This document shows positions 52,806 to 60,536 of a DNA stretch of 64,000 bases, piece after piece. Both the position numbers and the translations under genes were made by a program. The notes under the pieces are model-generated. The model did not search any database. It saw nothing but the letters and a program-made list of their open reading frames with translations, and was not told where the DNA came from. The DNA is from an uncultured Porphyromonadaceae bacterium (lineage in GTDB: Bacteria > Bacteroidota > Bacteroidia > Bacteroidales > Muribaculaceae), in the NCBI GenBank assembly GCA_900547825.1, contig URII01000006.1, forward strand, positions 4,631 through 68,630, given 5' to 3'. The number at the start of each line of letters is the position of its first letter. Positions within the stretch are counted from its first letter, which is position 1.

Positions 52806-53089
52806 TTCCTGAAATGAAGACAGATGAGACTGGCTTGAAACACAGCCAGCCTCTATCGCTTACGCAAAGTAGTGTGGGCGGTGTGTATGATTTGGTAGTC
52901 CACAAAGTGGAATAAAAAAGTGCTCAAATCACCATAAAATGCTATATATTATTGTGTTTCTGCGAAGAAAATATTCCATTCCGGTTTTCAACCGGGTACC
53001 AAAATCAAACATACTCACACTCACTTGCGTCAGCAAGTATGGTTCTTCGGAGAAGAGCCTCAATAATCACTTATAACAATCAGACAAAG

Positions 53090-55948
53090 ATGAAAACAAT
53101 AATCAAAGAGATACCAGAAGGAATAAGGTATCTTTCAGACTGGGACGGATTCAATCATCTTCCCAAACATGAACACTACATCCTTGCAAAAGAGATATGC
53201 GGCTGTGGTGCTACAGAGGCATTCATCAAGAGCAATGAGCCTCTGATAATCGCCATGCCGAGAAAACATCTTCTTTTCAACAAATACAGTCAGCATATCG
53301 GAGAGAATATTTTCCTTTATCGTTTCTTAAATCAGAAACAATATTTCAGCGACAAAACTCCCACAAAAGCATATTTGGAACTGTTCGACCGGCTTTTCAT
53401 TGAGTATATCGGGAACGGAGGCACAAAGATTCTGACCACATACGACTCCCTAGATCGAATAACAGGGCTACTCAAACAGGAGGGCGTTGATTTCAATAGA
53501 TTCAGAGTGGTGGTTGATGAGTTTCAACAGATAATAGGCGACGCACCTTTTAAATCTAACATCGAGCATCAGTTTTACACAGCATTGAAACGGTTTGACT
53601 CTGTTGTATATCTCTCTGCGACACCATATCTTCAGCGCTATCTGGAAATGGCCGAACAGTTCAGAGATTTGACATTCATTCAGCTTAAATGGCCAAGGCC
53701 GTCAATAAAGAAAGCTGATGTCAATGTTATCAAACTGACCAAATCAATAACTAACAAATGCTGTGAAATTATCAGAAACTACCAATCCGGCAATGTTCCT
53801 TATGTTAATGTCGGAGATAGACGCGAAGAATCCCATGAAGCCGTATTTTTTCTCAATGATGTCAAGTCAATCATTAATGTCATCAAAAAGTCGGGCTTGG
53901 AACCGGATGAAGTCAATATCCTTTGTGCTCCTAGGAAAGAAAATCACGACCGAATTAATTCTCTCAACAAAGGGCGTGATGAAAACCAACAAAAATTTGC
54001 CAGAGGTGTGATCCCGGGCAGAGGTGAGATGCATAAGATGTTTACTTTTTGTACTTCGACTGTCTATATCGGTGCTGACTTTAATTCGGAGTCTGCCTAC
54101 TCATATATTTTCTCCAATCCCAACGTGGAATCCCTGACTATTGATGTGTGTACCGACATTCAACAGATAGTAGGAAGGCAGCGACTTGATGAAAACCCAT
54201 TCCGTCTCAAAGCTGACCTCTATTATTATTTGAAGAAGCCTCTTGTGTCAGAAGATGAAATGAATGCGACCATTGAGAAGAAGCGAGCTGAGACTAAGAA
54301 GCATATAGAGAACTTTGAGAATGCCATACACAAGGACAGTCAGCTTAAAACTATTGAAGCTCTGATAAACAAGGGACATGGCGACCAATATTGCTGCATC
54401 TCTGAAGACGAGAACGGCGACAAGACCATTGTGGAAAATAACCTTATCGCAATCGCCGAAAAAAGAGCATGGGATATAGCCAATACTGTCTATAAGGGTG
54501 ATTTGTCATTGATAAAGGCATTGAAGAACTCAGTCAATATCATCAGGGATGTTGATGATGAAAATCCCGACGTTAAGAAGCTCTTCATGGAATGGAGCAA
54601 GGACGGACAATTCAAGAGGCGTATGATAATGTACTGCGAGCTAAGGGAGAACGCCCCGGATTTGTTAAATAAGTGCGTGTTCATTCCAACGTATTTCCAT
54701 GAATATTATGATATTTTCGGAAGAAAAGGTCTGGAGGAATTGCAATGGAGACAGGATTATATCAAAGAAGCTATGGCACCAACCCCGGAAGACAATATGC
54801 CCCATCAACAGATTGTGGAACTTCTCAGGGTTAAATTCCAAGAGGGTAAGGAATATCCCAAGGAGGACATCAAACAAGCCTTGATAGAGATATATCATTC
54901 ACTAGGAGTGAAAGGGAAACCGAGTGCCACGGACATTCAGCGATATTTCGTTATCAAAGAATCTTCGAAGAGAATTAACAAGAAAAAGGTAGCCACCATT
55001 GAAATCATTTCTCACTGGCAGACAAGACTCAGCGTTTTCCGTGGGATTGCAAACGTTAAGAAACCGCTGTATTGCTCTGATGTTGATGCCGTGCTTGAAA
55101 CGATACAAATTGGCGATAGCTTTCGTATCAAAACCAGAGTTAAGGAATTACGGGCCATATCAGATAAAGAGAAATTTGATAAAATCAAAAGAAGCCTCCC
55201 TGTTATTACTTGGAACGGTGCATTTGACTATCGTGATGCTTCCGGTTGTACGTTGTATTCCTCATTCACAGCATTGGACTTTGACCATGTTGAAGACCTG
55301 AAGAAATGCGGTGAATGGTTGCAGACATTTCCGTGTGTGTATGCCTATTTCAAATCTCCTAGTGGAAAGGGAATCAAGGCTATAATCCTCCATGACAACC
55401 GCAACAAGGAGAATCATTCTGACCTGTATGCCCAGTTGCTTAAGATGTTCAACGGTTATGGATGTGATTCTTCGACTTCTGATCTGGCTCGCGGGAATTA
55501 CCTTTCTTACGATCCGGACGTGTGGAAAAATCTCGCTGTTCAGCCATTCCACTATGAGCCATCTGAAACAGAGGAAAAGCTACCGCTTTCTTCTCAAACT
55601 GTTGTAAAAGACAAAAACGGAGAGCCTGTGTTGGCTCAGGATGATGATTATACCAGTTTCTTCCTCTATCGTTTAAGCCGGGAATTATTGTCGGATGAGT
55701 CGATAATCAATATGCTCAGGAAAAAGTGGACTCAGCAATCCATAGTCAGAGGTCGTAATAACACCGCGCTGACTTATGCCGGTATTCTGTGTAAAGCAGG
55801 AGTGGAGCAATCAAAGGCCACAAGCTTTATTCATGAGCTTATTCCAGACCTGCCTAATGGTGAACTAAATCATGCTGTCAGATATGCCTATGACCATAAT
55901 ATCTTTGGCTCCAACAGGCGCACCTATCTGAAGCGTAAACGACGCTGA
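53090..55948 (+). CDS. Helicase-primase fusion protein
   Basis: I prefer the start at 53090 (MKTIIKEIPEG), giving 952 residues; the longer frame adds an unlikely lead. The N-terminal ~430 residues look like an SF2-type helicase: a Walker A with GCGAT (residues 38-42) lacking the usual Lys, DEFQ near 143-146, SATP near 175 and QIVGRQR near 358. The C-terminal ~260 residues match the BT4734-like AEP primase domain (TALDFDHVEDLKK, SPSGKGIKAII, GYGCDSSTSDLARGNYLSYDP). This likely replicates the element, but the fusion and the altered Walker A are unusual. Confidence 0.75.
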   Translation: MKTIIKEIPEGIRYLSDWDGFNHLPKHEHYILAKEICGCGATEAFIKSNEPLIIAMPRKHLLFNKYSQHIGENIFLYRFLNQKQYFSDKTPTKAYLELFDRLFIEYIGNGGTKILTTYDSLDRITGLLKQEGVDFNRFRVVVDEFQQIIGDAPFKSNIEHQFYTALKRFDSVVYLSATPYLQRYLEMAEQFRDLTFIQLKWPRPSIKKADVNVIKLTKSITNKCCEIIRNYQSGNVPYVNVGDRREESHEAVFFLNDVKSIINVIKKSGLEPDEVNILCAPRKENHDRINSLNKGRDENQQKFARGVIPGRGEMHKMFTFCTSTVYIGADFNSESAYSYIFSNPNVESLTIDVCTDIQQIVGRQRLDENPFRLKADLYYYLKKPLVSEDEMNATIEKKRAETKKHIENFENAIHKDSQLKTIEALINKGHGDQYCCISEDENGDKTIVENNLIAIAEKRAWDIANTVYKGDLSLIKALKNSVNIIRDVDDENPDVKKLFMEWSKDGQFKRRMIMYCELRENAPDLLNKCVFIPTYFHEYYDIFGRKGLEELQWRQDYIKEAMAPTPEDNMPHQQIVELLRVKFQEGKEYPKEDIKQALIEIYHSLGVKGKPSATDIQRYFVIKESSKRINKKKVATIEIISHWQTRLSVFRGIANVKKPLYCSDVDAVLETIQIGDSFRIKTRVKELRAISDKEKFDKIKRSLPVITWNGAFDYRDASGCTLYSSFTALDFDHVEDLKKCGEWLQTFPCVYAYFKSPSGKGIKAIILHDNRNKENHSDLYAQLLKMFNGYGCDSSTSDLARGNYLSYDPDVWKNLAVQPFHYEPSETEEKLPLSSQTVVKDKNGEPVLAQDDDYTSFFLYRLSRELLSDESIINMLRKKWTQQSIVRGRNNTALTYAGILCKAGVEQSKATSFIHELIPDLPNGELNHAVRYAYDHNIFGSNRRTYLKRKRR

Positions 55949-56016
55949 CACCGCTGTGAAGTAAGGGCCATCAGCCAATCATACATATAAAAAAAGTTAA
56001 AATCACTCTGATTTTA

Positions 56017-56028
56017 GGGGTACCTATT
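56017..56028 (+). repeat. Right copy of GGGGTACCTATT, putative integrase arm-type site
   Basis: Exact match to 39428-39439, 65 bp from the right att site; a shorter GGGGTACCC copy follows at 56030-56038. Confidence 0.5.
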
Positions 56029-56054
56029 TGGGGTACCCATTTTTATGGACATAA

Positions 56055-56080
56055 GAAAACCCGCTGAATTTCAGCGGGTT
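56055..56080 (-). terminator. Terminator of tRNA-Ser, carried by the element
   Basis: On the minus strand, 12 nt past the tRNA, AACCCGCTGAA pairs with TTCAGCGGGTT and is followed by a short T run. It replaces the terminator displaced to 39255-39282. Confidence 0.65.
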
Positions 56081-56091
56081 GATTCTTGGAT

Positions 56092-56181
56092 TGGCGGAGA
56101 GGACGAGATTCGAACTCGTGGTAGGATTGCTCCTACGTCAGTTTAGCAAACTGGTGGTTTCAGCCACTCACCCACCTCTCC
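56092..56181 (-). tRNA. tRNA-Ser (anticodon GCT)
   Basis: The acceptor stem GGAGAGG/CCTCTCC, D arm, anticodon loop TTGCTAA (anticodon GCT), long variable arm (GTAGGA/TCCTAC) and T arm with TTCGAAT loop can all be drawn. CCA is encoded (TGGC on the plus strand at 56092-56095). Its 3' end is the right att site of the element. Confidence 0.93.
56094..56106. repeat. Right attachment site in tRNA-Ser 3' end
   Basis: GCGGAGAGGACGA, identical to 39299-39311. Recombination between the two copies would excise the element and leave an intact tRNA. Confidence 0.85.
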
Positions 56182-56318
56182 TGAAATGGTGATGCAAATT
56201 TAGGTAGTTTGTTCCATTTATCCAAATTTTGGAGGGATTATTTTGTTCCCGATTCACGGCAAGAGCTTTAAGGTGGAATGTTTCGGTAGCTTACGTGCCA
56301 TATTACATGGTTTTTCGC

Positions 56319-56326
56319 TAAATTTG
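56319..56326 (+). promoter_or_regulatory. -7 box of tgt
   Basis: TAAATTTG ends 4 bp before the tgt ATG at 56331, so the mRNA would be nearly leaderless. Confidence 0.5.
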
Positions 56327-56330
56327 CAGG

Positions 56331-57461
56331 ATGAAATTCACAATTGAAGCTACCGATTTGGCCGGCAAAGCGCGAGCCGGAGTGTTCACTACGGATCACG
56401 GGCCGGTGCAGACCCCTATATTCATGCCTGTGGGAACCCAGGGCACTGTAAAAGCCGTGCATGGCCGGGAACTTGTAAATGATGTAAAGGCTCAGATAAT
56501 TCTGGGAAACACTTATCATCTTTATCTCCGTCCCGGCACTGATATTCTTTATCGTGCCGGCGGCTTGCATAAGTTTATAGGATGGGATAAACCTATATTG
56601 ACCGACAGCGGCGGCTTTCAGGTGTTCTCCCTGTCACATAACCGCAAGCTCAAGGAGGAAGGAGCATGGTTCCGGAGCCATATCGACGGTTCGAAACATC
56701 TTTTTACTCCGGAGAAGGTGGTGGATATACAGCGTATTATAGGAAGCGATATAATGATGGCTCTTGACGAATGTCCTCCCGGCACATCTGACCGTGAGTA
56801 TGCCACACGGTCGCTGCGCCTTACTCAGCGTTGGCTTCGCCGGGGCTGGGACCACTATAAATCCACGGAGCCTGTTTACGGGCATTACCAGTCATTTTTC
56901 CCGATAGTCCAGGGGTGTACTTATCCCGATCTGCGCCGCGATTCAGCCAAGTTTGTGGCCGATCTCGGTGCCGACGGCAATGCCATAGGTGGCCTCGCGG
57001 TGGGCGAGCCGGCCGAGGTGATGTATGATATGATAGAGGTAGTGAATGAGGAGCTTCCGGTTGATCGCCCGCGTTATCTGATGGGGGTAGGTACTCCGGC
57101 CAACATTCTTGAGGCCATTGACCGTGGAGTGGATATGATGGATTGCGTGATGCCTACCCGCAATGCCCGCAACGGTATGCTTTTCACCTCGCATGGCATT
57201 ATGAATATGCGGAATAAAAAATGGGCCGATGATTTTACCCCGATTCAGGAGGACGGTCCCTGCGACATTGACAGGATATATACCAAGGCGTATCTGCGCC
57301 ATCTGTTCATAGCCCAGGAAATATTGGCCATGCAGATAGCCTCGATACATAACCTCGCATTTTATCTCTGGCTGGTAGGGGAGGCCCGACAGCATATTGT
57401 GGCCGGAGATTTCAAGCCTTGGAAAGCGGAAATGTTGCAGCGGGTGACCCGCAGGCTTTAA
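56331..57461 (+). CDS. tgt: tRNA-guanine transglycosylase (queuine/preQ1)
   Basis: The 376-residue enzyme exchanges the wobble guanine of GUN-anticodon tRNAs for preQ1 in queuosine synthesis. Family marks: opening TIEATDLAGKARAGVF, FMPVGTQGTVKAV, DSGGFQVFSLSHNRK with the catalytic Asp region, the GGLAVGEP block and YLMGVGTP. In the C-terminal part, CDIDRIYTKAYLRHLF holds the expected Cys of the zinc site only in part; I did not verify all ligands. It is followed by a permease gene at 28 nt. Confidence 0.95.
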   Translation: MKFTIEATDLAGKARAGVFTTDHGPVQTPIFMPVGTQGTVKAVHGRELVNDVKAQIILGNTYHLYLRPGTDILYRAGGLHKFIGWDKPILTDSGGFQVFSLSHNRKLKEEGAWFRSHIDGSKHLFTPEKVVDIQRIIGSDIMMALDECPPGTSDREYATRSLRLTQRWLRRGWDHYKSTEPVYGHYQSFFPIVQGCTYPDLRRDSAKFVADLGADGNAIGGLAVGEPAEVMYDMIEVVNEELPVDRPRYLMGVGTPANILEAIDRGVDMMDCVMPTRNARNGMLFTSHGIMNMRNKKWADDFTPIQEDGPCDIDRIYTKAYLRHLFIAQEILAMQIASIHNLAFYLWLVGEARQHIVAGDFKPWKAEMLQRVTRRL

Positions 57462-57489
57462 GCATATTGCCAATCTCTGACCAATAGTG

Positions 57490-58563
57490 ATGTTCAAGAT
57501 TCTCGATCTCTATATAATAAAGAAATTCCTTGGCACATATGCGTTTGCCATTGTGCTGATCCTTGCCATAACGGTGATGTTCGACATCAACGAGAAGCTC
57601 GATTCATTTCTTAAAGCTCCTCTTGAGGCCACTGTGTTCGATTATTTTGTGAACTTCCTGCCTTATTTCGCCAACCAGTTCAGCCCGTTGTTCACATTCA
57701 TTGCCGTCATATTCTTTACATCCAAGCTTGCCGACAATTCCGAGATCATAGCCATGCTCTCAACGGGCATGAGCTACCGCCGGTTCATGCGCCCCTATCT
57801 TGTGTCGGCTTGTGTTATCGCGGCCGCAAGTTATGTGCTGAGCGCATATATCATACCTCCGGCCAATGTGAAGCGTATAGAATACACAAATACGTATGTG
57901 AAGAACCGTCGTGTGGATTACGGCAGCAATATCCAGATGCAGGTGGGAAAAGGGCAGATCATGTATATGACACGCTATGACAACACCACCAAGACCGGTT
58001 ATAAGTTCTCGCTTGAATCATTCAAGGACAAAAAGCTGGTTTCCCGTCTTACGGCCCAGTCCATAAAATGGGACACCCTCTATCAATGGCAGGTGCGCGA
58101 TTATATGATACGCCGTTTCACAGGCACACGTGAGACTATAGAGCGCGGCAACCGTCTTGATACTATAATACAGGTGGAACCGCGCGATTTTCTCATATCA
58201 AAAAATGATCAGGAAACCATGTCGTCGCCTGAGCTTCGCCAGTATATATCACGGCAGAAGGAACGCGGATTCGCAAATATCAAAAACTTCGAGATAGAGA
58301 ATCACCGCCGCTATGCCATGTGTGCGGCAGCTTTCATTCTCACGGTGATAGGCATGTCGTTGTCGTCGCGTAAGGTAAAAGGCGGGATGGGTATAAACAT
58401 TGGCATAGGCCTTGTGCTGAGTTTCAGCTATATTCTGTTTATGACCGTAACTTCCACATTTGCAGTGAGCGGTTACACTTCGCCTATGGTGGCCATGTGG
58501 ATACCCAACATTATATATATGGTGATAGCCGTGGTGCTTTATCGCAAAGCCTCAACTCAATAA
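57490..58563 (+). CDS. LptF/LptG-family (YjgP/YjgQ) permease
   Basis: I choose the ATG at 57490 over the GTG three bases before it. The ~357-residue inner-membrane protein has an N-terminal helix after ILDLYIIKKFLGTYAF, further helices around residues 55-75 and 95-118, a large periplasmic domain and three C-terminal helices, the layout of the LptBFG lipopolysaccharide transporter subunits. Which of LptF or LptG is not clear. Its 3' end overlaps coaE convergently by 12 bases. Confidence 0.9.
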   Translation: MFKILDLYIIKKFLGTYAFAIVLILAITVMFDINEKLDSFLKAPLEATVFDYFVNFLPYFANQFSPLFTFIAVIFFTSKLADNSEIIAMLSTGMSYRRFMRPYLVSACVIAAASYVLSAYIIPPANVKRIEYTNTYVKNRRVDYGSNIQMQVGKGQIMYMTRYDNTTKTGYKFSLESFKDKKLVSRLTAQSIKWDTLYQWQVRDYMIRRFTGTRETIERGNRLDTIIQVEPRDFLISKNDQETMSSPELRQYISRQKERGFANIKNFEIENHRRYAMCAAAFILTVIGMSLSSRKVKGGMGINIGIGLVLSFSYILFMTVTSTFAVSGYTSPMVAMWIPNIIYMVIAVVLYRKASTQ

Positions 58564-59133
58564 GGCTTCTATGCGGGGCAGCACAGGTGTCAGTCCGTCG
58601 TTGATTATGACTTTTACATTGTTGTGCGGATTTGCGGGTACATACGAATCCTGCGCATCCATTCTTGCCGTTATCTGATGTTCAGGCCATCCGCTGCGGG
58701 CTTTCACCCGTTCTATTCTGATTTTCCTCGGTGCCTCTATGCGCCATACCTCGTCCACGAATGCGTCAAGGCCGCTTTCGTAGAGTATAGCCGTTTCCAC
58801 GAATGCCCGTGTATGTTGTTTCCGGCTTATTGATCCGGCCCATGAGCACAGGTCGCTTTTTACCGCTCCGTGCACTATGCGGTTGAGTGCGGATAATTTA
58901 CCGGAGTCGGTGAACACGGTTTCGGCAATGATCTTTCTATCGATAATTCCTTCGGGTGACACAGCCTGCGGATGTATGCTGCAAGTCAGGGCCTTTTTTA
59001 TGCTGCCGTCACTATCCATGAGTGTCTTGGCACGCGAATCACAATCATAAACGGCATATCCCATCGCTGCCAGAATCCGGCTTACTACTGATTTGCCGCT
59101 TCCTATGCCTCCGCTTATGGCTATTAGCTGCAT
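58552..59133 (-). CDS. coaE: Dephospho-CoA kinase
   Basis: The 193-residue enzyme phosphorylates dephospho-CoA in the last step of CoA synthesis. The P-loop GGIGSGKSVVSRIL at residues 8-21, YDCDSRAK and the RIERVKARSGW block fit the family. It is the last gene of the nusB-yajC-ybbR-coaE run, 8 nt after ybbR, and overlaps lptF/G convergently. Confidence 0.93.
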   Translation of the reverse strand: MQLIAISGGIGSGKSVVSRILAAMGYAVYDCDSRAKTLMDSDGSIKKALTCSIHPQAVSPEGIIDRKIIAETVFTDSGKLSALNRIVHGAVKSDLCSWAGSISRKQHTRAFVETAILYESGLDAFVDEVWRIEAPRKIRIERVKARSGWPEHQITARMDAQDSYVPANPHNNVKVIINDGLTPVLPRIEALLS

Positions 59134-59141
59134 AAATGCGT

Positions 59142-60116
59142 TCAGTTCTGTTCAAGAATATATTCCACACTGTCGGGTTTCACGGACAGTCCCCTGCATA
59201 TGTCGGGCACAGCTCCGAGCCGTACCGGCAGTTTTCCTGAGCCTTGCTGTATGTCGGAATAGTCGACATAGGCGTTTAATGGAATATCCCTGTTATACAG
59301 GCTCATGGGTATAAGATAGGATAGCTCTGTCTTTGATGGGAATGTGATCAGTGTGCCGCCTTCAGGCAGATTCTTGACAGCTATCGTTACGTTGCGGCGT
59401 TTGGAGATCAATGGCTCCACGGGGATGGTTACTGTCACTTTGTCGGGGACGATACGGGCCCCGTCAATATGCGCCAAAGTGGCGGTGACTCTTGTCGTAT
59501 CTTTAAGCCCGGAGAGTTCTATCGGTTCGGTTGTCACTTCCGAGAGCGATGCGATAGGGTGGGCTGAATATACCGTTACCGAATCTGAACTGCTCATGAG
59601 CGGCCCGTTCACTATGCTTTGCAGATTGGCTTTCACATCAGCCACTATGCGTACAGGCACTCTGACCCCGGGGCCGATAGTATACGGAAGTGATATTGAA
59701 TCGGGCCGGACGCTGATTATGCTGACCCCCTGTCCGAATACCTCACGCAGGTGGGATTCGAATTTTACTTTTGATAGGAACATACGTCCCCCCGACAGGT
59801 AATCGCTGAATTTCAAACGCAGACGTGCGGAATGTCCCCACGCATAGGTTATAAGCTGATAGCCTTTGCCCTTTACCGAGACACTTACAGCCTGGGGGGG
59901 AGGCAACAGAAATGTGACTGAGTCGGGGACATCAGTTATTTCCACCGCCACATCTATTTCGCGCTGGGCTTCCGAGTCGAGCGACAGCATTACCCAGAAC
60001 ACAAAAGCAATCGCCACGAAGAGAAGATATATCAGGATATCTTTTCCCCGCGACGACTTCAGGGAGGCTTTCATTGCCTTCCTGGCATTGATGATATTTC
60101 GGGCTATAGGGTTCAC
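59142..60116 (-). CDS. YbbR/CdaR-like domain protein
   Basis: The 324-residue protein has one transmembrane helix near the N-terminus (about residues 27-46) after a basic cytoplasmic start, and an extracytoplasmic part of YbbR-like repeats (DVAVEITDVPDSVTFL, VPVRIVADVKANLQS, RRNVTIAVKNLPEGGTL). In firmicutes such proteins regulate diadenylate cyclase; no such cyclase is nearby, so the role here is unknown. Confidence 0.85.
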   Translation of the reverse strand: MNPIARNIINARKAMKASLKSSRGKDILIYLLFVAIAFVFWVMLSLDSEAQREIDVAVEITDVPDSVTFLLPPPQAVSVSVKGKGYQLITYAWGHSARLRLKFSDYLSGGRMFLSKVKFESHLREVFGQGVSIISVRPDSISLPYTIGPGVRVPVRIVADVKANLQSIVNGPLMSSSDSVTVYSAHPIASLSEVTTEPIELSGLKDTTRVTATLAHIDGARIVPDKVTVTIPVEPLISKRRNVTIAVKNLPEGGTLITFPSKTELSYLIPMSLYNRDIPLNAYVDYSDIQQGSGKLPVRLGAVPDICRGLSVKPDSVEYILEQN

Positions 60117-60153
60117 CTCGCCGGTGCTATGTCGGCTTTTTCAGTGAGGTAGG

Positions 60154-60483
60154 TCACTGTTTGTTCTTGGTGTCCTCTGTGTTGGCGTCGGCGGCAGTAG
60201 GATATACCGAGCCTTTGTCAACAGTAATTTTTACGCCCTTGTCGATTTCAAGTTCAAAAGTTGTGTCCTTTATATCTGTAACGCGGCCATAGATCCCGCC
60301 AGCTGTGACTACACGGTCACCTTTGGCGATTGCCTCACGGAATTTACGTATCTCTTTCTGTTTTTTCTGCTGCGGACGCACCATGAAAAAATAGAATATG
60401 GCTATCAAAGCCACTATCATGATTATGTTCATGGCACCGGCGCCGGAAGCGCTTTCCTGGAGAAGGACAAAATTTGTCAGCAT
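60154..60483 (-). CDS. yajC: Preprotein translocase accessory protein YajC
   Basis: The 109-residue protein has one transmembrane helix (IIMIVALIAIFYFFMV) followed by RPQQKKQKE and a conserved GDRVVTAGGIYGRVTDI block, the YajC signature. It associates with SecDF at the inner membrane. It lies between nusB and ybbR. Confidence 0.95.
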   Translation of the reverse strand: MLTNFVLLQESASGAGAMNIIMIVALIAIFYFFMVRPQQKKQKEIRKFREAIAKGDRVVTAGGIYGRVTDIKDTTFELEIDKGVKITVDKGSVYPTAADANTEDTKNKQ

Positions 60484-60536
60484 AGTCTAAATGGTATTTT
60501 ATTGTTATTATGAATTGCAAATATACGAAGTCGCCG

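Larger units (their letters stand above)
39299..56106. mobile_element. Integrative element in tRNA-Ser(GCT), about 16.8 kb
   Basis: The element is bounded by 13-bp direct repeats (39299-39311 and 56094-56106), the right copy being the 3' end of an intact tRNA-Ser. It carries a tyrosine integrase next to the left end, 12-bp motifs GGGGTACCTATT near both ends, a helicase-primase fusion, a ParB-like protein, a DUF3853-type HTH protein, and cargo genes. Base composition is visibly more AT-rich than the flanks in several genes. I saw no relaxase, coupling protein or conjugation genes, so it is a non-conjugative integrative element or satellite; how it moves is unclear. Confidence 0.85.

Noticed and set aside
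39299..56106. Conjugative element
   Set aside because: No relaxase, coupling protein or Tra genes were seen in any of the reading frames.
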